From Luzula sylvatica (Eukaryota; Streptophyta; Magnoliopsida; Poales; Juncaceae): a DNA stretch of 64,000 bases. Positions within the stretch are counted from its first letter, which is position 1, and every line of letters starts with the position of its first letter. Shown here piece by piece: positions 1 through 11,486 of this stretch. Where the stretch lies: NCBI GenBank assembly GCA_946800325.1, contig OX326958.1, positions 10,364,001-10,428,000 on the forward strand. The letters are read 5' to 3'. The notes beneath the pieces were generated by a model. It did not search any database and was not told the DNA's origin. It worked only from the letters and a program-made list of their open reading frames with translations. The position numbers and the translations under genes were made by a program.

Positions 1-545
1 TATCTAGAACTTTCGTGTAGGTTGGTTTTCTGTCAGAGGAATTTACCAATTTCGTATGGACAGAATACTGAACAGGTTCATGCAGTTTTCTGTGTGAAAG
101 AATGTATATTGGATATACATGTCTTTTGGCTCATACTTATCCAATGTGATATAAATAGGATGTTTCTCTCTCTTCTATTCAGATCAATATATGGTATTAT
201 TAAGAATAATCCAGAAATATAAAGAGACATCTTTCAAAAGAGTGAAAGAGTGTGAAGAGAGAAAGACCGAGAAAAAGGAGTTTTTCTCGGTATAGAGAAT
301 CGATCTAATCAAGCAAGTTCGCCGGTGCTTCGTCTAGGCAGCTGCACCCGTGACCGATGAACTCCGACTCACGGTGGATATAAGTAGAGGAGCGACACTT
401 GTGGCTCTCCGATTGTGATCAAACCGAAGGAGCAAAACTGTTGGCTGTGGAAGAGTGTGGACGAGGGACACACGAAAGACAACCGGAGGCGTGTCAAAAT
501 GGCGGGAGACGTGTGGTATGGGACGCATGGGCTAGTCACAAACGT
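1..545 (+). mobile_element. Fragment of a Copia-type LTR (family F)
   Basis: This stretch matches, in inverted orientation, the LTR at about 29,690-30,500. Shared landmarks are the CTAGAACTTTC start, the 'ggctcatacttatcc' block before the promoter, the pyrimidine/purine leader, the GTGGATA-AAGTAGAGG module and the 'gacaaccggag' block. A TATA box (TATAAATA, 150-157) lies in the expected place for an LTR promoter. The copy starts outside the window and loses similarity near 545, before a terminal CA or primer site, so it is truncated. Short ORFs across it are not genes. Confidence 0.7.
150..157 (+). promoter_or_regulatory. TATA box of LTR family F
   Basis: TATAAATA sits about 90 bases before a purine-rich leader in the LTR fragment. 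The other LTR families here (A, B, C) carry the same octamer, so this is the presumed U3 core promoter. Present activity is unlikely because the element is truncated. Confidence 0.5.
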
Positions 546-699
546 GACACCGGAGAAAGAAAGGATGCGAGCGATCAACCCGTCGTGCGTGATCAATTTC
601 ACGCTGGTAATCGTCTATCCTTCTACTGCATCGTACCCTCGAAGTCATGGCGTGATCTTAGATTTTGGGTTTAGACATCAATTTTACCACATATTAAAA

Positions 700-3296
700 A
701 CTAACTATTTTGTTCGGTTTAGACACCAATTTTACCACATATTAAAAAAATATGATAACTGATTTTTTTTTAATGTGTTAAACTTCATTTTTTTCATAAT
801 TTTAGGAATAAGTGAAAAACATCAAAATTTGCTTATATTAGTCGTTAATTTAGGAGTTTCTCTTGGAAAACATGAATATTAATAATTTTGTAAATTATAT
901 ACATCAATTTTGGCATATATTAAATAATATTATAATTGATTTCTTCGTGATAGACTTCAAATTTTGTATTGTTTCAACTAGAATAATATAACAGAAATTC
1001 ACATGTGTTGGTCTTCAATTTTGAACTTTTTTTGTGGAAAACATGAAAAAAAACTATTTTGCTCTTTTTCGTCATCAATTTTGCCATTTATTTAAATAAT
1101 AAGATATATGATTTTTTTTCAAGGTGTTAGACTTCACTTTTTGCATAAATTGCAAAATAATTAAAAAACATTGAAATTTGCTTACCTAAGTCTTCAATTT
1201 TGGAGTTTTTTTAATAAAACATGAAAATCAAGTATTTGTTAATTTCAGACATCAATTTCGTCATTTATTATAAAAACATTATAATTCATTTTTTTAAGGT
1301 GTGTTAGACTTCACTTTTTGCATTGTTTCAACTTTTTTTTAATTATATAATATAAATTCAGATGTGTTTGCCTTCAAGTATAGAGTTATTTTAGAGGAAA
1401 ACATGAAAATTAACTATTTTATTCGGTTTAGATATAAAGTTTATCATATATTAAAAAATATGATATTTCATTCTTTTGAAGGTGTTATACTTCAATTTTT
1501 TCATAATTTACAAAATAATTGAAAAACATTTAAATTTGCTTATGTTAGTCTTTAATTTGGGAGTTTATTTTGGAAAACATGAAAATTAAATATTTTGTTA
1601 ATTTTGGACATCAATTATGTGTTAGTCATCAAATATGCAAAAAAGTAAAGTTTAACACATTTAATAAAACTCAATTCTAATATTTTCTTAATAGTTGCCA
1701 AATTTTATTTCTAAAATGAACGATGTAATCTATTTTCATGTTTTCCAACAAAAACCTACAAAATTGAAGACTAACATAAGCAAATTTATATGTTTTTCCA
1801 ATATTATCAAAATTATGCAAAAATTGAAGTCCAACACCTTAGAAAATCAAATGTCATATGTTTTTAATATACGCTAGAATTTATTTCCAAAACGAACAAA
1901 CTACTTAAGTTTCATATTTTCCTCAAAAAGAACTTCAAAATTGAAGACTAACACATGTGAATTTCTATTACGTTAATAAAAAATGTTGTTAAAAATGCAA
2001 AAAGTGAAGCCTAATAACTTCAAAAAAATAAATTTTAATATAATTTTAAAAAATTCCTAGATTGAAATATAAAATTAACAAAATAACTAATTTTCAGTTT
2101 ATGCTAAAAAGAACTCCAAAATTAAAGACCAACACATGAGAATTTCTATTATTTTATTCAAAAGCATTGCAAAATGAAAAGAGTGAAGTCTAACAACTTC
2201 AAAATATCGAATAATATATTTTTGTATTAAATGAAAAACTTTATGTCTAAAACGAACAAAAATACTTAATTTTCGTATTTTCCTAAATATTTTTCCAAAA
2301 TTGAAGACTAACATAAGCAAATTTCGATTTTTTCAAATATTAGTGAAATTATGCAAAATGTGATTTCTATCACCTTCAAAAAATTCAGTTATCGTATTTT
2401 TTTAATAAATTGAAGAATTGAATTCTGAAACGACCAAAATACCCTATTTTCATGTTTTCCTCAAAAAAAACTCAAAAGTTGAAGACTAACACGTGGGAAT
2501 TCCTATTATTTTATTGAAAAAATGTACAAAGTGAAGTCTAACACCTTCAAAAAATAAACTATATATTTTTGCAATAAATTCCAAAATTGATGTCTGAAAT
2601 GAAAAAAAAAAATATTTAAAATTTCATATCTTCCTACAAAAAACTCCGAAATTGAAAACTAACATAAGAAAATTTTGATGATTTTCTAATATTTCACAAA
2701 TTATGCAAAAAGTGTAGTCTACCACCATAAAATTAAATATCATATGTTTTTAATATGTGCTAAATTGTATATCTATAACAAAGAAAATACTAATTTTCAT
2801 ATTTTCCACAAAAGGAACTCAAAAATTGAAGACTAACACATTCGAATTTCCGTTATTCTATTAAAAAAAGTTGAAAAAAATGCAAAAATTGTAGTCCAAC
2901 ACATTCAAGAAAACAAATTGCAATATTTTGTGACAAATTCAAAAATCGATGTCTAACATGAAAAAAATACTTAATTTCCATGTTTTCCTAAAAAACTTCA
3001 AAATTGAAGACTAACATAAGAAAATTTCGATGTTTTTTCAAACAGTTCTTAAATTATTCAAAAGTGAAGTCTAACACCTCAAATAAAATAAATTCTCATA
3101 TTTTTTTAATAAATGGAAAAATTGATGTCTAAAAGAAATAAAATACTTAATTTTCAAGTTTTCCTCAAAAACCTCAAAAATAAAAGATTAACACATGGGA
3201 AAATCTATTGTTTTATTCAAAAAAATTGAAAAAATGCAAAAAGTGAAGTCAAACGAAAATTGATGTTTAAAATGAACAAAATACGTAACTTTTATG
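700..3296. repeat. AT-rich 177-bp satellite array, copy 1, with internal inversion
   Basis: The landmark 'ttgaagactaac' recurs at about 1,767, 1,942, 2,123, 2,301, 2,479, 2,654, 2,827, 3,004 and 3,181, a spacing of 173-181 bases. Before about 1,690 the same landmark is read on the other strand ('gttagtcttcaa' at about 838, 1,008, 1,187, 1,540). The array is therefore two blocks in opposite orientation. Within a monomer three related sub-blocks (gaagactaac, gaagtctaac, gatgtctaa) lie about 60 bases apart. 'acataag' and 'acacatg' variants mostly alternate, suggesting a dimer of about 355 bases. Short ORFs here are chance. Confidence 0.85.
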
Positions 3297-3627
3297 TTTT
3301 AAGATGAAACTGCACTCATTTGAGACCAAATAGGAATGTGTCTAAATTCGGAAAATGTGTTTAAAACGCGTATACTATACGATGGACTAACTATGGAGTC
3401 TTAAAAATGAGTTTTGTTAGCAATTCTGTTTTGTCAAGTTTCTACACAGATACTACTAGTTCAAATTGAACAGATTTGGTTAGTAATCCTTCCCTCTCAG
3501 TTTATCTGTGTAGTACAAAAACTAATCATCCCAAGTCGCATTTGGTATTATTCTTTTTGTTAATTTTATATGTACCATTCCATAACATCAAAAAAATTCC
3601 TCGTGATTTTCAACTTCAGAATTCAAA

Positions 3628-4367
3628 ATGGAAATAGAGAGACAGAGGATTTTTATTATCAAAGCGTTCTTGGTACTGTTTTTGTCAATACTGGCCGTAA
3701 AAGGTGGCATCAGTACAGGTTAGTAATATTAATATTAAAAAAAATTTATTAGCTTTTATCTTTAACTAGTTTTTTCATGTTTTTGTATATTATAAAAAAT
3801 CTCTATTTTTTATTTTCAAATATTCTCCAATGGATGATATTGAAAGAAAATCGGCCAAATACCCTTCAATTTTAAGAAATTAATAACCATCAAGTTTTTA
3901 ATAAAAAAAAGCACATTAGAAATACAATGTAAAAAAATATCTATTTAAACATCAAGTTTTTAATTTTCGTTGTCATTTTATTTTTGTAATAGTTTCATGA
4001 TTTTGTTTTTTTTTTAAATGTTTACAACGTGTTCTTTAAGTATTAAGTTCATCTTATTATGATTTTGTTTTAGGTCTTCAAGAAAAAAATGTAAAATTCA
4101 AATATATGTATAAGGTATTATATAAATGTAACATATAATATTTTTCAATTATTATGTGCTAAACAAATTAAGATTTTTTTAAATATTAAAAAGTTTGTGT
4201 TGTTCATTTAATAAAACTAATTATTTATTTGAACTTTGTACTTCTTTTCGAATCAATTGTAACAGAAGAAGTGAGAGTACCCCTCCGCCAAACCCAAAGA
4301 AAATCTCCTATCGCTGAGATTATAGGATTTATTGCCTCGCTGGCCCTAGGGTGTACCCTATTGTGAG

Positions 4368-4452
<85 letters not shown>

Positions 4453-4527
4453 GCGCGAATTATGTTTTATGTGGACAGATTTGGAGAGCATAACACCTCA
4501 GAACCGAAGGACGTATATATCACTATG
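3628..4527 (+). pseudogene. Membrane-protein gene, copy 1: exons 1-3 only
   Basis: Three exons can be read with canonical introns: 3,628-3,718 (ATG, donor GTTAGT), 4,266-4,362 (acceptor CAG, donor GTGAGT) and 4,479-4,527 (acceptor ACAG, donor GTGATA). Codons split across both junctions join in frame. The product begins with a basic start and a hydrophobic stretch (residues about 9-25) resembling a signal peptide or membrane anchor. Exon 2 encodes a second hydrophobic stretch (about 48-64). Exon lengths 91, 97 and 49 are identical in copy 2 at 50,716. Exons 4-6 are missing because the sequence runs into LINE-1 about 30 bases after exon 3. The family is not recognised. Confidence 0.6.
4371..4451. 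repeat. (TC)n microsatellite in intron 2
   Basis: About 80 bases of TC dinucleotide follow the exon 2 donor of membrane gene copy 1, ending in a short GCGCGC stretch. Copy 2 has a shorter tract at 51,450-51,487. It forms the pyrimidine tract before the exon 3 acceptor. Confidence 0.95.
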
Positions 4528-4559
4528 GTGATAATGGGTACTTATTTTTAAATTTTGTA

Positions 4560-5390
4560 ATTGCACCACTAAGGGGGATGAGTCAACGGAACCATTATGG
4601 CGGATGTGGATACCAAGGTACCGCTCTTTTGTCGCGGCAATATTTGCACCTAGCATAGACAAAATTTCTTCTTTGGAGGCTTCGGGTACGTTGCGACTAA
4701 ACTAAACCTTTGACTTGGATGGATTGAGACATTAGCCGGACACCAATTCAAACGAATTAAAGGCCTCATTTATGCGCATCACTTCGAGTGGGTTAGCCGC
4801 GGCGAAAACGGTCACATCGTCCGCATAGAGAGAATGGTTGAGTGGGGGGGCCGAAAATGCAATTTTAATGCCACTTATATAGTTAGATACTGTCACAAAA
4901 TTCAAAGACCGAGAAAATACACCCATTCCAAGAATGAATAGATATGGCGATAAAGGGCAACCTTGTCTCAATCCACGACCGGACTTGAAAAAACCATCAC
5001 CTCTACCGTTGAGCAAAATAAAAAATTTAGCACTTGCCATACATGCAACAATGAGACATATAAGGTGAGGATGGAAATTATAGTGATATAGGATATCTTG
5101 TATGTAATCCCAACTCATACGATCAAATGTCTTTGATAAATCCGCTTTAAGTGCAAGGGAGGGATTTGAGAGGTTTGTTTGGCTAAAGGAATGGAGTACC
5201 TCCTTGAGGATACTTATATTATCCGAGATTAATCGATTTGGGAGAAAGGCATTTTGTTCGTCAGCAATCATCTTCATCAAGAACGGCTGAATGCAGTTAA
5301 CGATAATTTTGGCAATAATTTTGTGAACGGTATTTAACACGCTAATTCGTCGGTAATCGGTGACGATTGCGAGTCATCAATCTTCGAGAT
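4560..5390 (-). pseudogene. LINE-1 ORF2, reverse transcriptase domain
   Basis: The longest open piece (5,340-4,732) shows the RT blocks in order: an NAFLPNR region, LKADLSKTFDR with the first catalytic Asp, a GLRQGCPLSP block, and the catalytic box YADD. Past an in-frame stop near 4,710 the frame continues with the SGQCLNPSKS block and a YLGIH block. It stops at the junction near 4,560. This polymerase would copy element RNA into DNA at a nicked genomic site. The C-terminal part of RT, the zinc knuckle and RNase H are absent. Confidence 0.85.
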
Positions 5391-5395
5391 TATTA

Positions 5396-6153
5396 TCATA
5401 TTTGAGTCTCCCAAACCGGTAGGCATAATACACGTACGAAAAAAATTCTTGGATAGTGGAGGTTAAAGGCGTGAGTAGAGAAGGGAGGAAATATTTTACA
5501 AAGCGACCCGTTATTTCGTCCGGCCCCCGGACTTTTATCCGGACCGAGCTCGCGAATAGTAGAGATTATTTCTTCGGTACTTGGAACACTCGCCATATGA
5601 GTGTGTTCAGAACTCTCTATTTTAGGTAAAGAGGAGGGGAAATCGGCCGAGTATACTCTCGACATCTTTTTGTAATGAGCTACGGGAGCTTGCCGAATTT
5701 CTTTGACATCACCCACCCATGATCCATTTTCAAGTTTGATAGAATGAATGATATTTTTCCTCCTTCGATTTGGTGAAAGTACTGTGTATTACGATCGCCA
5801 CCAATAACCCAATTCACCCTAGAGCGTTGATGCCAAATTTTTTTGAGTTGGTTTAGAGGTTGCCTACGTTCTTCGTGGACGGTTTTTTGCTTCTCACAAT
5901 TAAAAATGGATGGAGGATCTTGTTGTAGACGAAGCATTGACTCTTCGAGGGATTTGATTTTCTCGTGAGGGTTTGGTATTGAACGGGACCATTTGGGAAT
6001 TTCTTCTTTGAGGGTGTGATAAGTAGCATCCCAATTGGTATTGTCGCGTTGGACAGCTTGTTCACAAACCTCCTTGAAGCCTTTTTTATGAAGCCACCAA
6101 TGTTCCACCCGAAAGTTTCGCTTAACGGGGCGGGTTGGTAGTGTGGTACGCAA
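5396..6153 (-). pseudogene. LINE-1 ORF2, linker between endonuclease and RT
   Basis: Two overlapping frames (6,153-5,680 and 5,716-5,396) encode the region plant LINEs have between endonuclease and polymerase. It includes an HWWLHKKGF block, a charged coiled segment, an SRVNWVIGGDRNTQYFH block and the start of the RT domain (PDKSPG; normally followed by PDGF). Frame changes at about 5,700 and within 5,550-5,400 show decay. The order agrees with flanking endonuclease and RT pieces on the same strand. Confidence 0.75.
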
Positions 6154-6180
6154 TAATATTGGATGGTGGTTTCTACAAAA

Positions 6181-6613
6181 TCACGGTAAATTGAAAACAC
6201 TCGCATCCGGGTATGTCTCGGCCATAGTCACGTTTATAAGGCAACGGTCGAGCCTTTGCCTAATGTGTTGATCGTTAAATCGATGATTCGCCCACGTAAA
6301 ATCCGTACCATTATAACCTAGATCGATGAGGCCATTGCGGTTGATAAATTGATTGAACCGCTTGTTATTTGCGTGAAAAGAAGTGGATCCTCCTTCTTTT
6401 TCTTTGGGCGAATCGCGTGGAGATCTCCTATGATGCAAGTCGGTATCGAATTATCATTGAAGTGTGTGTCCAATTCCGCCCATATGGACGGATTATTGAC
6501 CATATGAGGATCCCCATACACACAAAGAAGTTTCCATTTAATTTTGTTTCTTGGATCTAGAACATAGGCGAAAATGTAGTAGAAATTAGATTCAATAATA
6601 TTAACCGTTACAT
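6181..6613 (-). pseudogene. LINE-1 ORF2, C-terminal endonuclease half
   Basis: Frames 6,716-6,318 and 6,438-6,181 carry the apurinic-endonuclease-like fold: a CVYGDPH block, an IGDLHAI block where the family normally has GDFN, a GYNGTDFTWAN block and a QRLDRCL block. This nuclease would nick target DNA for target-primed reverse transcription. The catalytic-loop change (N to H) and the frame change near 6,430 indicate inactivity. The upstream half lies at 9,247-9,467 on the other side of the CACTA insertion. Confidence 0.8.
6611..6613. repeat. Target-site duplication CAT, left of the CACTA element
   Basis: CAT here and at 9,244-9,246 flanks the element exactly at the CACTA termini. Three-base duplications are the signature of CACTA transposases. 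Confidence 0.85.
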
Positions 6614-8671
6614 CACTACAACATATCTGTGTTATTGGGACATGGGAAAACCGTCCCAATAAGGCTCCAAACCGTCTCAATAAGCTTTTTGGGACGGTTG
6701 GCCGTCCCAAACACACCGTCCCAATTAAGGGCGTACGTAACAGGGACGGGCCGTCCCAAAAGGCTTATTGGGACGGTTTTTTTTTTGGGACTGGCAGTCC
6801 CAATAAGGATGGATGATGTGATAGCGCAGGGAAGTACGTGACAGTTGTTTTGCGACGGCCCGTCCCTATAACGTATTTGCGACTGTTTGTATCTGCGACG
6901 GCCCGTCCCTATAACGTATTAGCGACGGCAATTATTTGCGACGGCCTGTCCCTATCAAGTATATGCGACATCACATATTTGCGACGGCCTGTCGCTATTA
7001 GTATTTATTGTTATTGTTATTATTTATTATTTTTATTAATATTGCTGATTATTATTTATTGATATATATTTATTACTAATTATTATATATTTATTATTAT
7101 TATTATTTTTTTGTATTATTATATTTATTAATATTGTTACTATATATTATTATTGTTTAGTATTATTATTATTATTTTTTATTATATTTATTAATATTGT
7201 TGATTATTAAATAATAATATATAATTACTTAATAATATATATAATTATATAATTATATAATTTTATATATAATTAAATAATTATACTACAAAAATCACAC
7301 ATACATACACATATTACATTGCATAGATATTACAGAGTTTTTTGATGGTCACACATACATACACATATTACGCACAACACATACACATTACATTGCATAG
7401 ATATTACACACACCCACACATACACAAATGCATATTACACACATTACATACATACATATTACACACATACATACACACACCTTACATACATATTACACAC
7501 AATACTTACAAAAAGTCAATTTACAAAGATCTTTATACACTCAACTGTTTAATACAAATATATCTCATAAACAAATAAATAAATTAACAAGTACTAATAA
7601 ATGTACATAAAATAATAAATAATATTTACTAAATATTAATTAATACATAATATAATCTCAAAGTAAATATAATATTATATTTATTATCAATTATGAAAAA
7701 ATCAGCAAAAGCAAATAGAATGAAAAAGTCATAAAAAAGAAAAACAGTATTTCAAAAGAAAAACAGAAATATTATTTAATTATTTAGCAAAATATTGAAT
7801 TACATAATTATTTAGCAAAATATTGAATTACATAATTATTTAATTCAAAAGAAAAACAATATTGAATTACATAATTATTCAAAAGAAAAACAATATTTCA
7901 GTAAATAAATTATAATTTATGATAATAATAATTTATCAAAACAAATTTTAAAATCTAAGTAAAATTGTAAAAAAAAAAAGAAATTTGGACCTTGGCTTCG
8001 AGTTTATTCGGGATTGTTTCGAATAAGAGAAGATCGGCTCCGAATTCGGCAAAAACTTGAACTCTTCATCTGTGTAAATCGACAAATTGTAAAATCACAG
8101 TTTATTACCAAATGAAAGCAAATCCAGTAAAATAAATAATGAAAAAAAAACACAATAAATACTTACGGAAGCGAGAAGGCTCTCACTCGTGCTGTCTCTC
8201 TCTCGCTTCTCGTGCTGTCTCTCTCTCTCTCGTGCTCGTGCTTGGCGATCTGGAGCTTCGTGGATATGGAGCTTCTCATATTTGGATAATTGCCCGCTTC
8301 TCGCTCTCGCTTCTAGCGCTGCAAATTAAGTTAAAATTTGTTTCACAGATTTGTAAACCCACTTTTCCTAATAGCTGTAAAATTTGTTTCAGAAAAGAAA
8401 AAAGAGCAAAAATCGTTCATATATCAGTGACTATCTAGACAAATCTGTCTAGAAAAGAGAAAAAAAATTGATACAAAAATTATTTCGAAAAAATATGTAG
8501 ATCTGTTAAAATATCGGGCAAAAAAATACCTTAAAATTATATGCATGCAACGAAATCTTCACCGGATCTTTATTGCGAGAGAGAGCTACTTCTTCACCGG
8601 AGGCTGTGAAAGGAGGGGCTGTGAGAGGAGAGAGAAAGAGAGCCGAGTAAGGGGGCTGTGAGCAAGGGAGC

Positions 8672-8708
<37 letters not shown>

Positions 8709-9243
8709 CCGAGTAAAGGGGGCTGTGAGAGGGGCAGTGTGAGAGAGAGAGCCGAGAGAGCAAGGGATTTTGAAAAATGAAGAGAGAGAGAGAGAGAGAG
8801 AGAGAGACGAGCTAGGGAATAGGAAAAAAGGGGGAAAGTTGAACATAATATGCTCGGTTTTTAGCGACGGGCCGTGGGTGATAAGCTTTCTGCGACGGGC
8901 CGTGGTAAGCTGGTATCTGCGACGGGCCGTGGTAAGCTGGTATCTGCGACGGATAAACATTCAGCGACGGGCCGAAGGTGATATATTTGAATTATCACGG
9001 ACGGGCCGACACTAGTGGGCCGACGCAAAAATTGTTTGGGACGGGGAAAGTTGTTTGGGACGGCCCGTAGCTGATTGTTGGGACGGGGAATTGTGTTTGG
9101 GACGGCCCGTACGTGATTATTGGGATGGCGATGTGATTTTGGGACGGCCCGTCCTTATTTTGGGACTTTTTTTGGGGCGGCCCGTCCCCATTCTAACAGA
9201 ATTTTGGGACGGCCCGTACCAAACCGGCAAATATGTTGTAGTG
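6614..9243. mobile_element. Non-autonomous CACTA (En/Spm) transposon in LINE-1
   Basis: The element begins CACTACAACATAT and ends with the exact reverse complement ATATGTTGTAGTG, flanked by CAT duplications. Sub-terminal regions (6,640-6,990 and 8,860-9,230) hold many short GGGACGGCCCGTCCC-like and GCGACGGCCCGT motifs, as expected for transposase-binding repeats. The interior is AT-rich with TTA/TAT tracts (7,000-7,270), CACACATA repeats (7,300-7,510) and CT/GA tracts (8,200-8,230, 8,670-8,810). No transposase domain was recognised, so it would depend on a relative. At 2,630 bases it is much shorter than an autonomous Spm. Confidence 0.92.
8671..8811. repeat. (GA)n microsatellites inside the CACTA element
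   Basis: Two GA-rich runs (about 8,673-8,706 and 8,779-8,808) are separated by a GCCGAGTAAGG-type unit that is itself repeated nearby (8,640-8,760). They produce serine/leucine or arginine/glutamate ORFs that are not genes. Confidence 0.9.
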
Positions 9244-9246
9244 CAT
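9244..9246. repeat. Target-site duplication CAT, right of the CACTA element
   Basis: Pairs with 6,611-6,613. Removing the element and one copy of CAT restores contiguous LINE-1 endonuclease sequence. Confidence 0.85.
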
Positions 9247-9467
9247 GGTTCGACCATAACAACCAAAGACCACCCGAAGACCCAAGAGAAGGAACTATAT
9301 GGTTTTTTACAATGGATAATTTTTTAATTCTATTACTAGCACGACTAAAATTGCCACGCGTCTCGGAAATGAAGGCGATTTGAGCCCGCGTGCTGTGGAT
9401 ACCTCCCAAGCATAGGAATTATTGCGCGGTCTCCACTCCCGCAACAATTCCAAGAGACTATATGCAT
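9247..9467 (-). pseudogene. LINE-1 ORF2 start, N-terminal endonuclease half
   Basis: ORF2 begins at the ATG at 9,467 with M-H-I-V-S-W-N-C-C-G, the usual endonuclease opening with the catalytic Asn. After a frame change near 9,390 it continues with an AFISETRGNF block carrying the catalytic Glu and an SSGGLWLLW block, up to the CACTA site. ORF1 ends just upstream, the normal plant LINE layout. Confidence 0.75.
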
Positions 9468-9479
9468 TAGGTATTCGGC

Positions 9480-10399
9480 GGTGGAATAAGGTCCACCACC
9501 GCTTTTGATTTTTTCGAAGGTTGTGAGTTATGGGCAGAACTAGAAACAAGTTCGGGACAATCCATGTGAACGGGGCGCAGCAATGACGAAAAGGAACTAC
9601 CCAAGGCGGTCCGGCTGCGCTTGGTGCGTGTTAGGGAAGAAGTGGGGCGAGATGGAGAGAGGGGTGAGGTTGTGGTGTTCTTCGGTTGTGGGCTTGAGGT
9701 GTCGTTAACGTCAAGTCGGGGGACAAAGAGAGCTTGATTAACCCATTGTCCTAACTGCTTTAGAGCTAGTAAAGAAGCTGTGTCATTATCTTTTAATCTC
9801 TCAATTCGGAATAGATCGAGCAGCCCGTAGTTTCACGACCTATCAAGCCACAAAAAGTGAAAATCATCGGTACCTTCTCTTAAACGATGTAGACAAGATG
9901 AGAGGCGAGGCTAGGTAGAGAAATAGAAATAGAGTCCTTGACGGCATAAGAGAGGGATAATATTAGGCGGATCTTGATAGCTTTATACCCATTAACAAAT
10001 ATGAAGCTCGGATTGGATAGTGGAGTCTCTATTTTTGCTGCCACTTGTTGGATACCCTCGGTACTAATTTGTTCTAGTGGAAAATGGTGAAATTGAAACC
10101 ATGTTTCGAAAGTATTGATCCGCTCACGATTAATCTCATCAACTCCTTTGATGGCCTGCACAATGACAAGCTTATCTCGAACTATCCATGGACCGTTGAT
10201 TAAGACCCGACTCATATCGGAATCGGATTTGAAGAAAACAAGTGTCAACTCGTTACCTTGTTCCGAGAATTCTGTATCAGGCGCGACTTTCCATAGCTGA
10301 ATTAGCGAATTGATTAGAGTTTTGTCAAGAAGAGGCTTAAGGGAGACGGTACGAATGAGTGATGCGAGGTCTCGTTTTCTCCGCACCATTTCGGATTGA
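9480..10399 (-). pseudogene. LINE-1 ORF1, main part (DUF4283-like)
   Basis: The open piece 10,389-9,880 encodes the RNA-binding-like DUF4283 domain of plant LINE and Copia-related gag proteins: a TLVFFKSDSDMSRVLINGPW block, then a FHHFPLE block and a region ending in the basic element core. After a frameshift near 9,885 a second frame continues to about 9,480 with a proline/serine-rich tail. The protein would coat element RNA. The N-terminal 30 residues lie at 12,002-12,096, across the miniature LTR insertion. Where ORF1 continues at 10,399 it joins that segment in frame. Confidence 0.75.
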
Positions 10400-10404
10400 T
10401 AAAT
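10400..10404. repeat. Target duplication left of the miniature LTR element (TAAAT)
   Basis: TAAAT here and TAAAG at 12,002-12,006 flank the element, four of five bases identical, as expected for an old five-base duplication. Confidence 0.6.
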
Positions 10405-10920
10405 TATTAAAATTAATGTTTTTTTAATTCATATTATTATTATGGCAGAATAATATTCAATGTATTTGTGTGTGAATATGAGATATAGGTGTCTATTAGA
10501 TATAATAGAAGTATCTAGAATAAACCAAAAATTGTATTAAGTGGGTGCATGTGATCTATAAATGCAACCCATCTCATATGTTTTAAGAGAGAGAAAAATC
10601 TCCAGAAAAAAGAGAAAAAAAATTCTGTGCAAAATTAGAATAAGGAGTAGAAAAAATAATCTCACCCTTGTCTCGAATGTTGTATCCATATAATATTGAG
10701 TTTGTATCTATCTATTTATTAGTGTTTGTATCATTGCCCCTTTTGGTCTTATCTTCGTGTGTTTCCACTTGGGTGGTATTTATCAATATCCATCAATCAT
10801 ATTAGTCAGATAGTTGTCACTTCCACGTGATATTTTATATCAACATTTGATATCCATCCCCATATCCAATACCCACATATCTTCTCCAATTAAATACATA
10901 AAAGCCCCAAAATCCCAACA
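10405..10920 (+). repeat. 5' LTR of the miniature element
   Basis: It starts TATTAAAATTAAT and ends CCCAACA, with a TATAAATG promoter-like site near 10,557. It matches 11,487-12,001 with scattered substitutions. The start is TA rather than the usual TG, so the exact left boundary is uncertain by a few bases. Confidence 0.85.
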
Positions 10921-10923
10921 AAT

Positions 10924-10935
10924 TGGTATCAGAGC
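10924..10935 (+). other. Primer binding site (tRNA-iMet)
   Basis: TGGTATCAGAGC, complementary to the 3' end of plant initiator methionine tRNA, lies three bases after the 5' LTR of the miniature element. It primes minus-strand DNA synthesis. Confidence 0.9.
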
Positions 10936-11486
10936 GACGATTATCGAAAGCGACGTTTATAGAGCGACGGTTATCGAGTTTAGTAGAAGTCGGAGAAGGA
11001 GTCACCAAGACAACCAAAGAGGTTACGTACTTGGCCTCAGACGAACTTCACAACTCATTTCCGATTTATCAAGTTTAGTAGTAATTTGGAGTAGGAGAAA
11101 ACCACGACAATCTAAGACGGTATGTTCGGGTTCCTACAAATTCCGCAACTCAATTTTGATGGAGAAAAATCGAAATTTTTGAGAATTATCATGAGGGTTA
11201 TTTGATCTCGCATGATCTATGAAAAATATTAGAAGGACAAGAAATTATCGATGATATGGGCATGACGAAGAAAAGAGATGATTCGAAGAAGAAGAAAAAA
11301 CAATCCGAAAAAAGGACGATTCGGAAAAACACGATTCGAAAAAGATGATCCGAAAAAAGGACTATTCGAAAAAAAATCCAATTAAAAATAAAAACGAGTT
11401 TAAAAAAAATAGACGAGTGTGACCGAAAAAAATCACTGGGGGTATCGAGAACAAAAAAAAACGACGAACAAAACATTAAGGCGGAG

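Noticed and set aside
3570..3752. 60-residue ORF over exon 1 of the membrane gene
   Set aside because: It is in a different frame from the signal-like exon that splices correctly, and it runs into the intron.
4351..4551. 66-residue Ser/Leu ORF across the TC tract
   Set aside because: It reads through a microsatellite and the intron of the membrane gene. Its last part is exon 3 in frame, but the start is repeat sequence.
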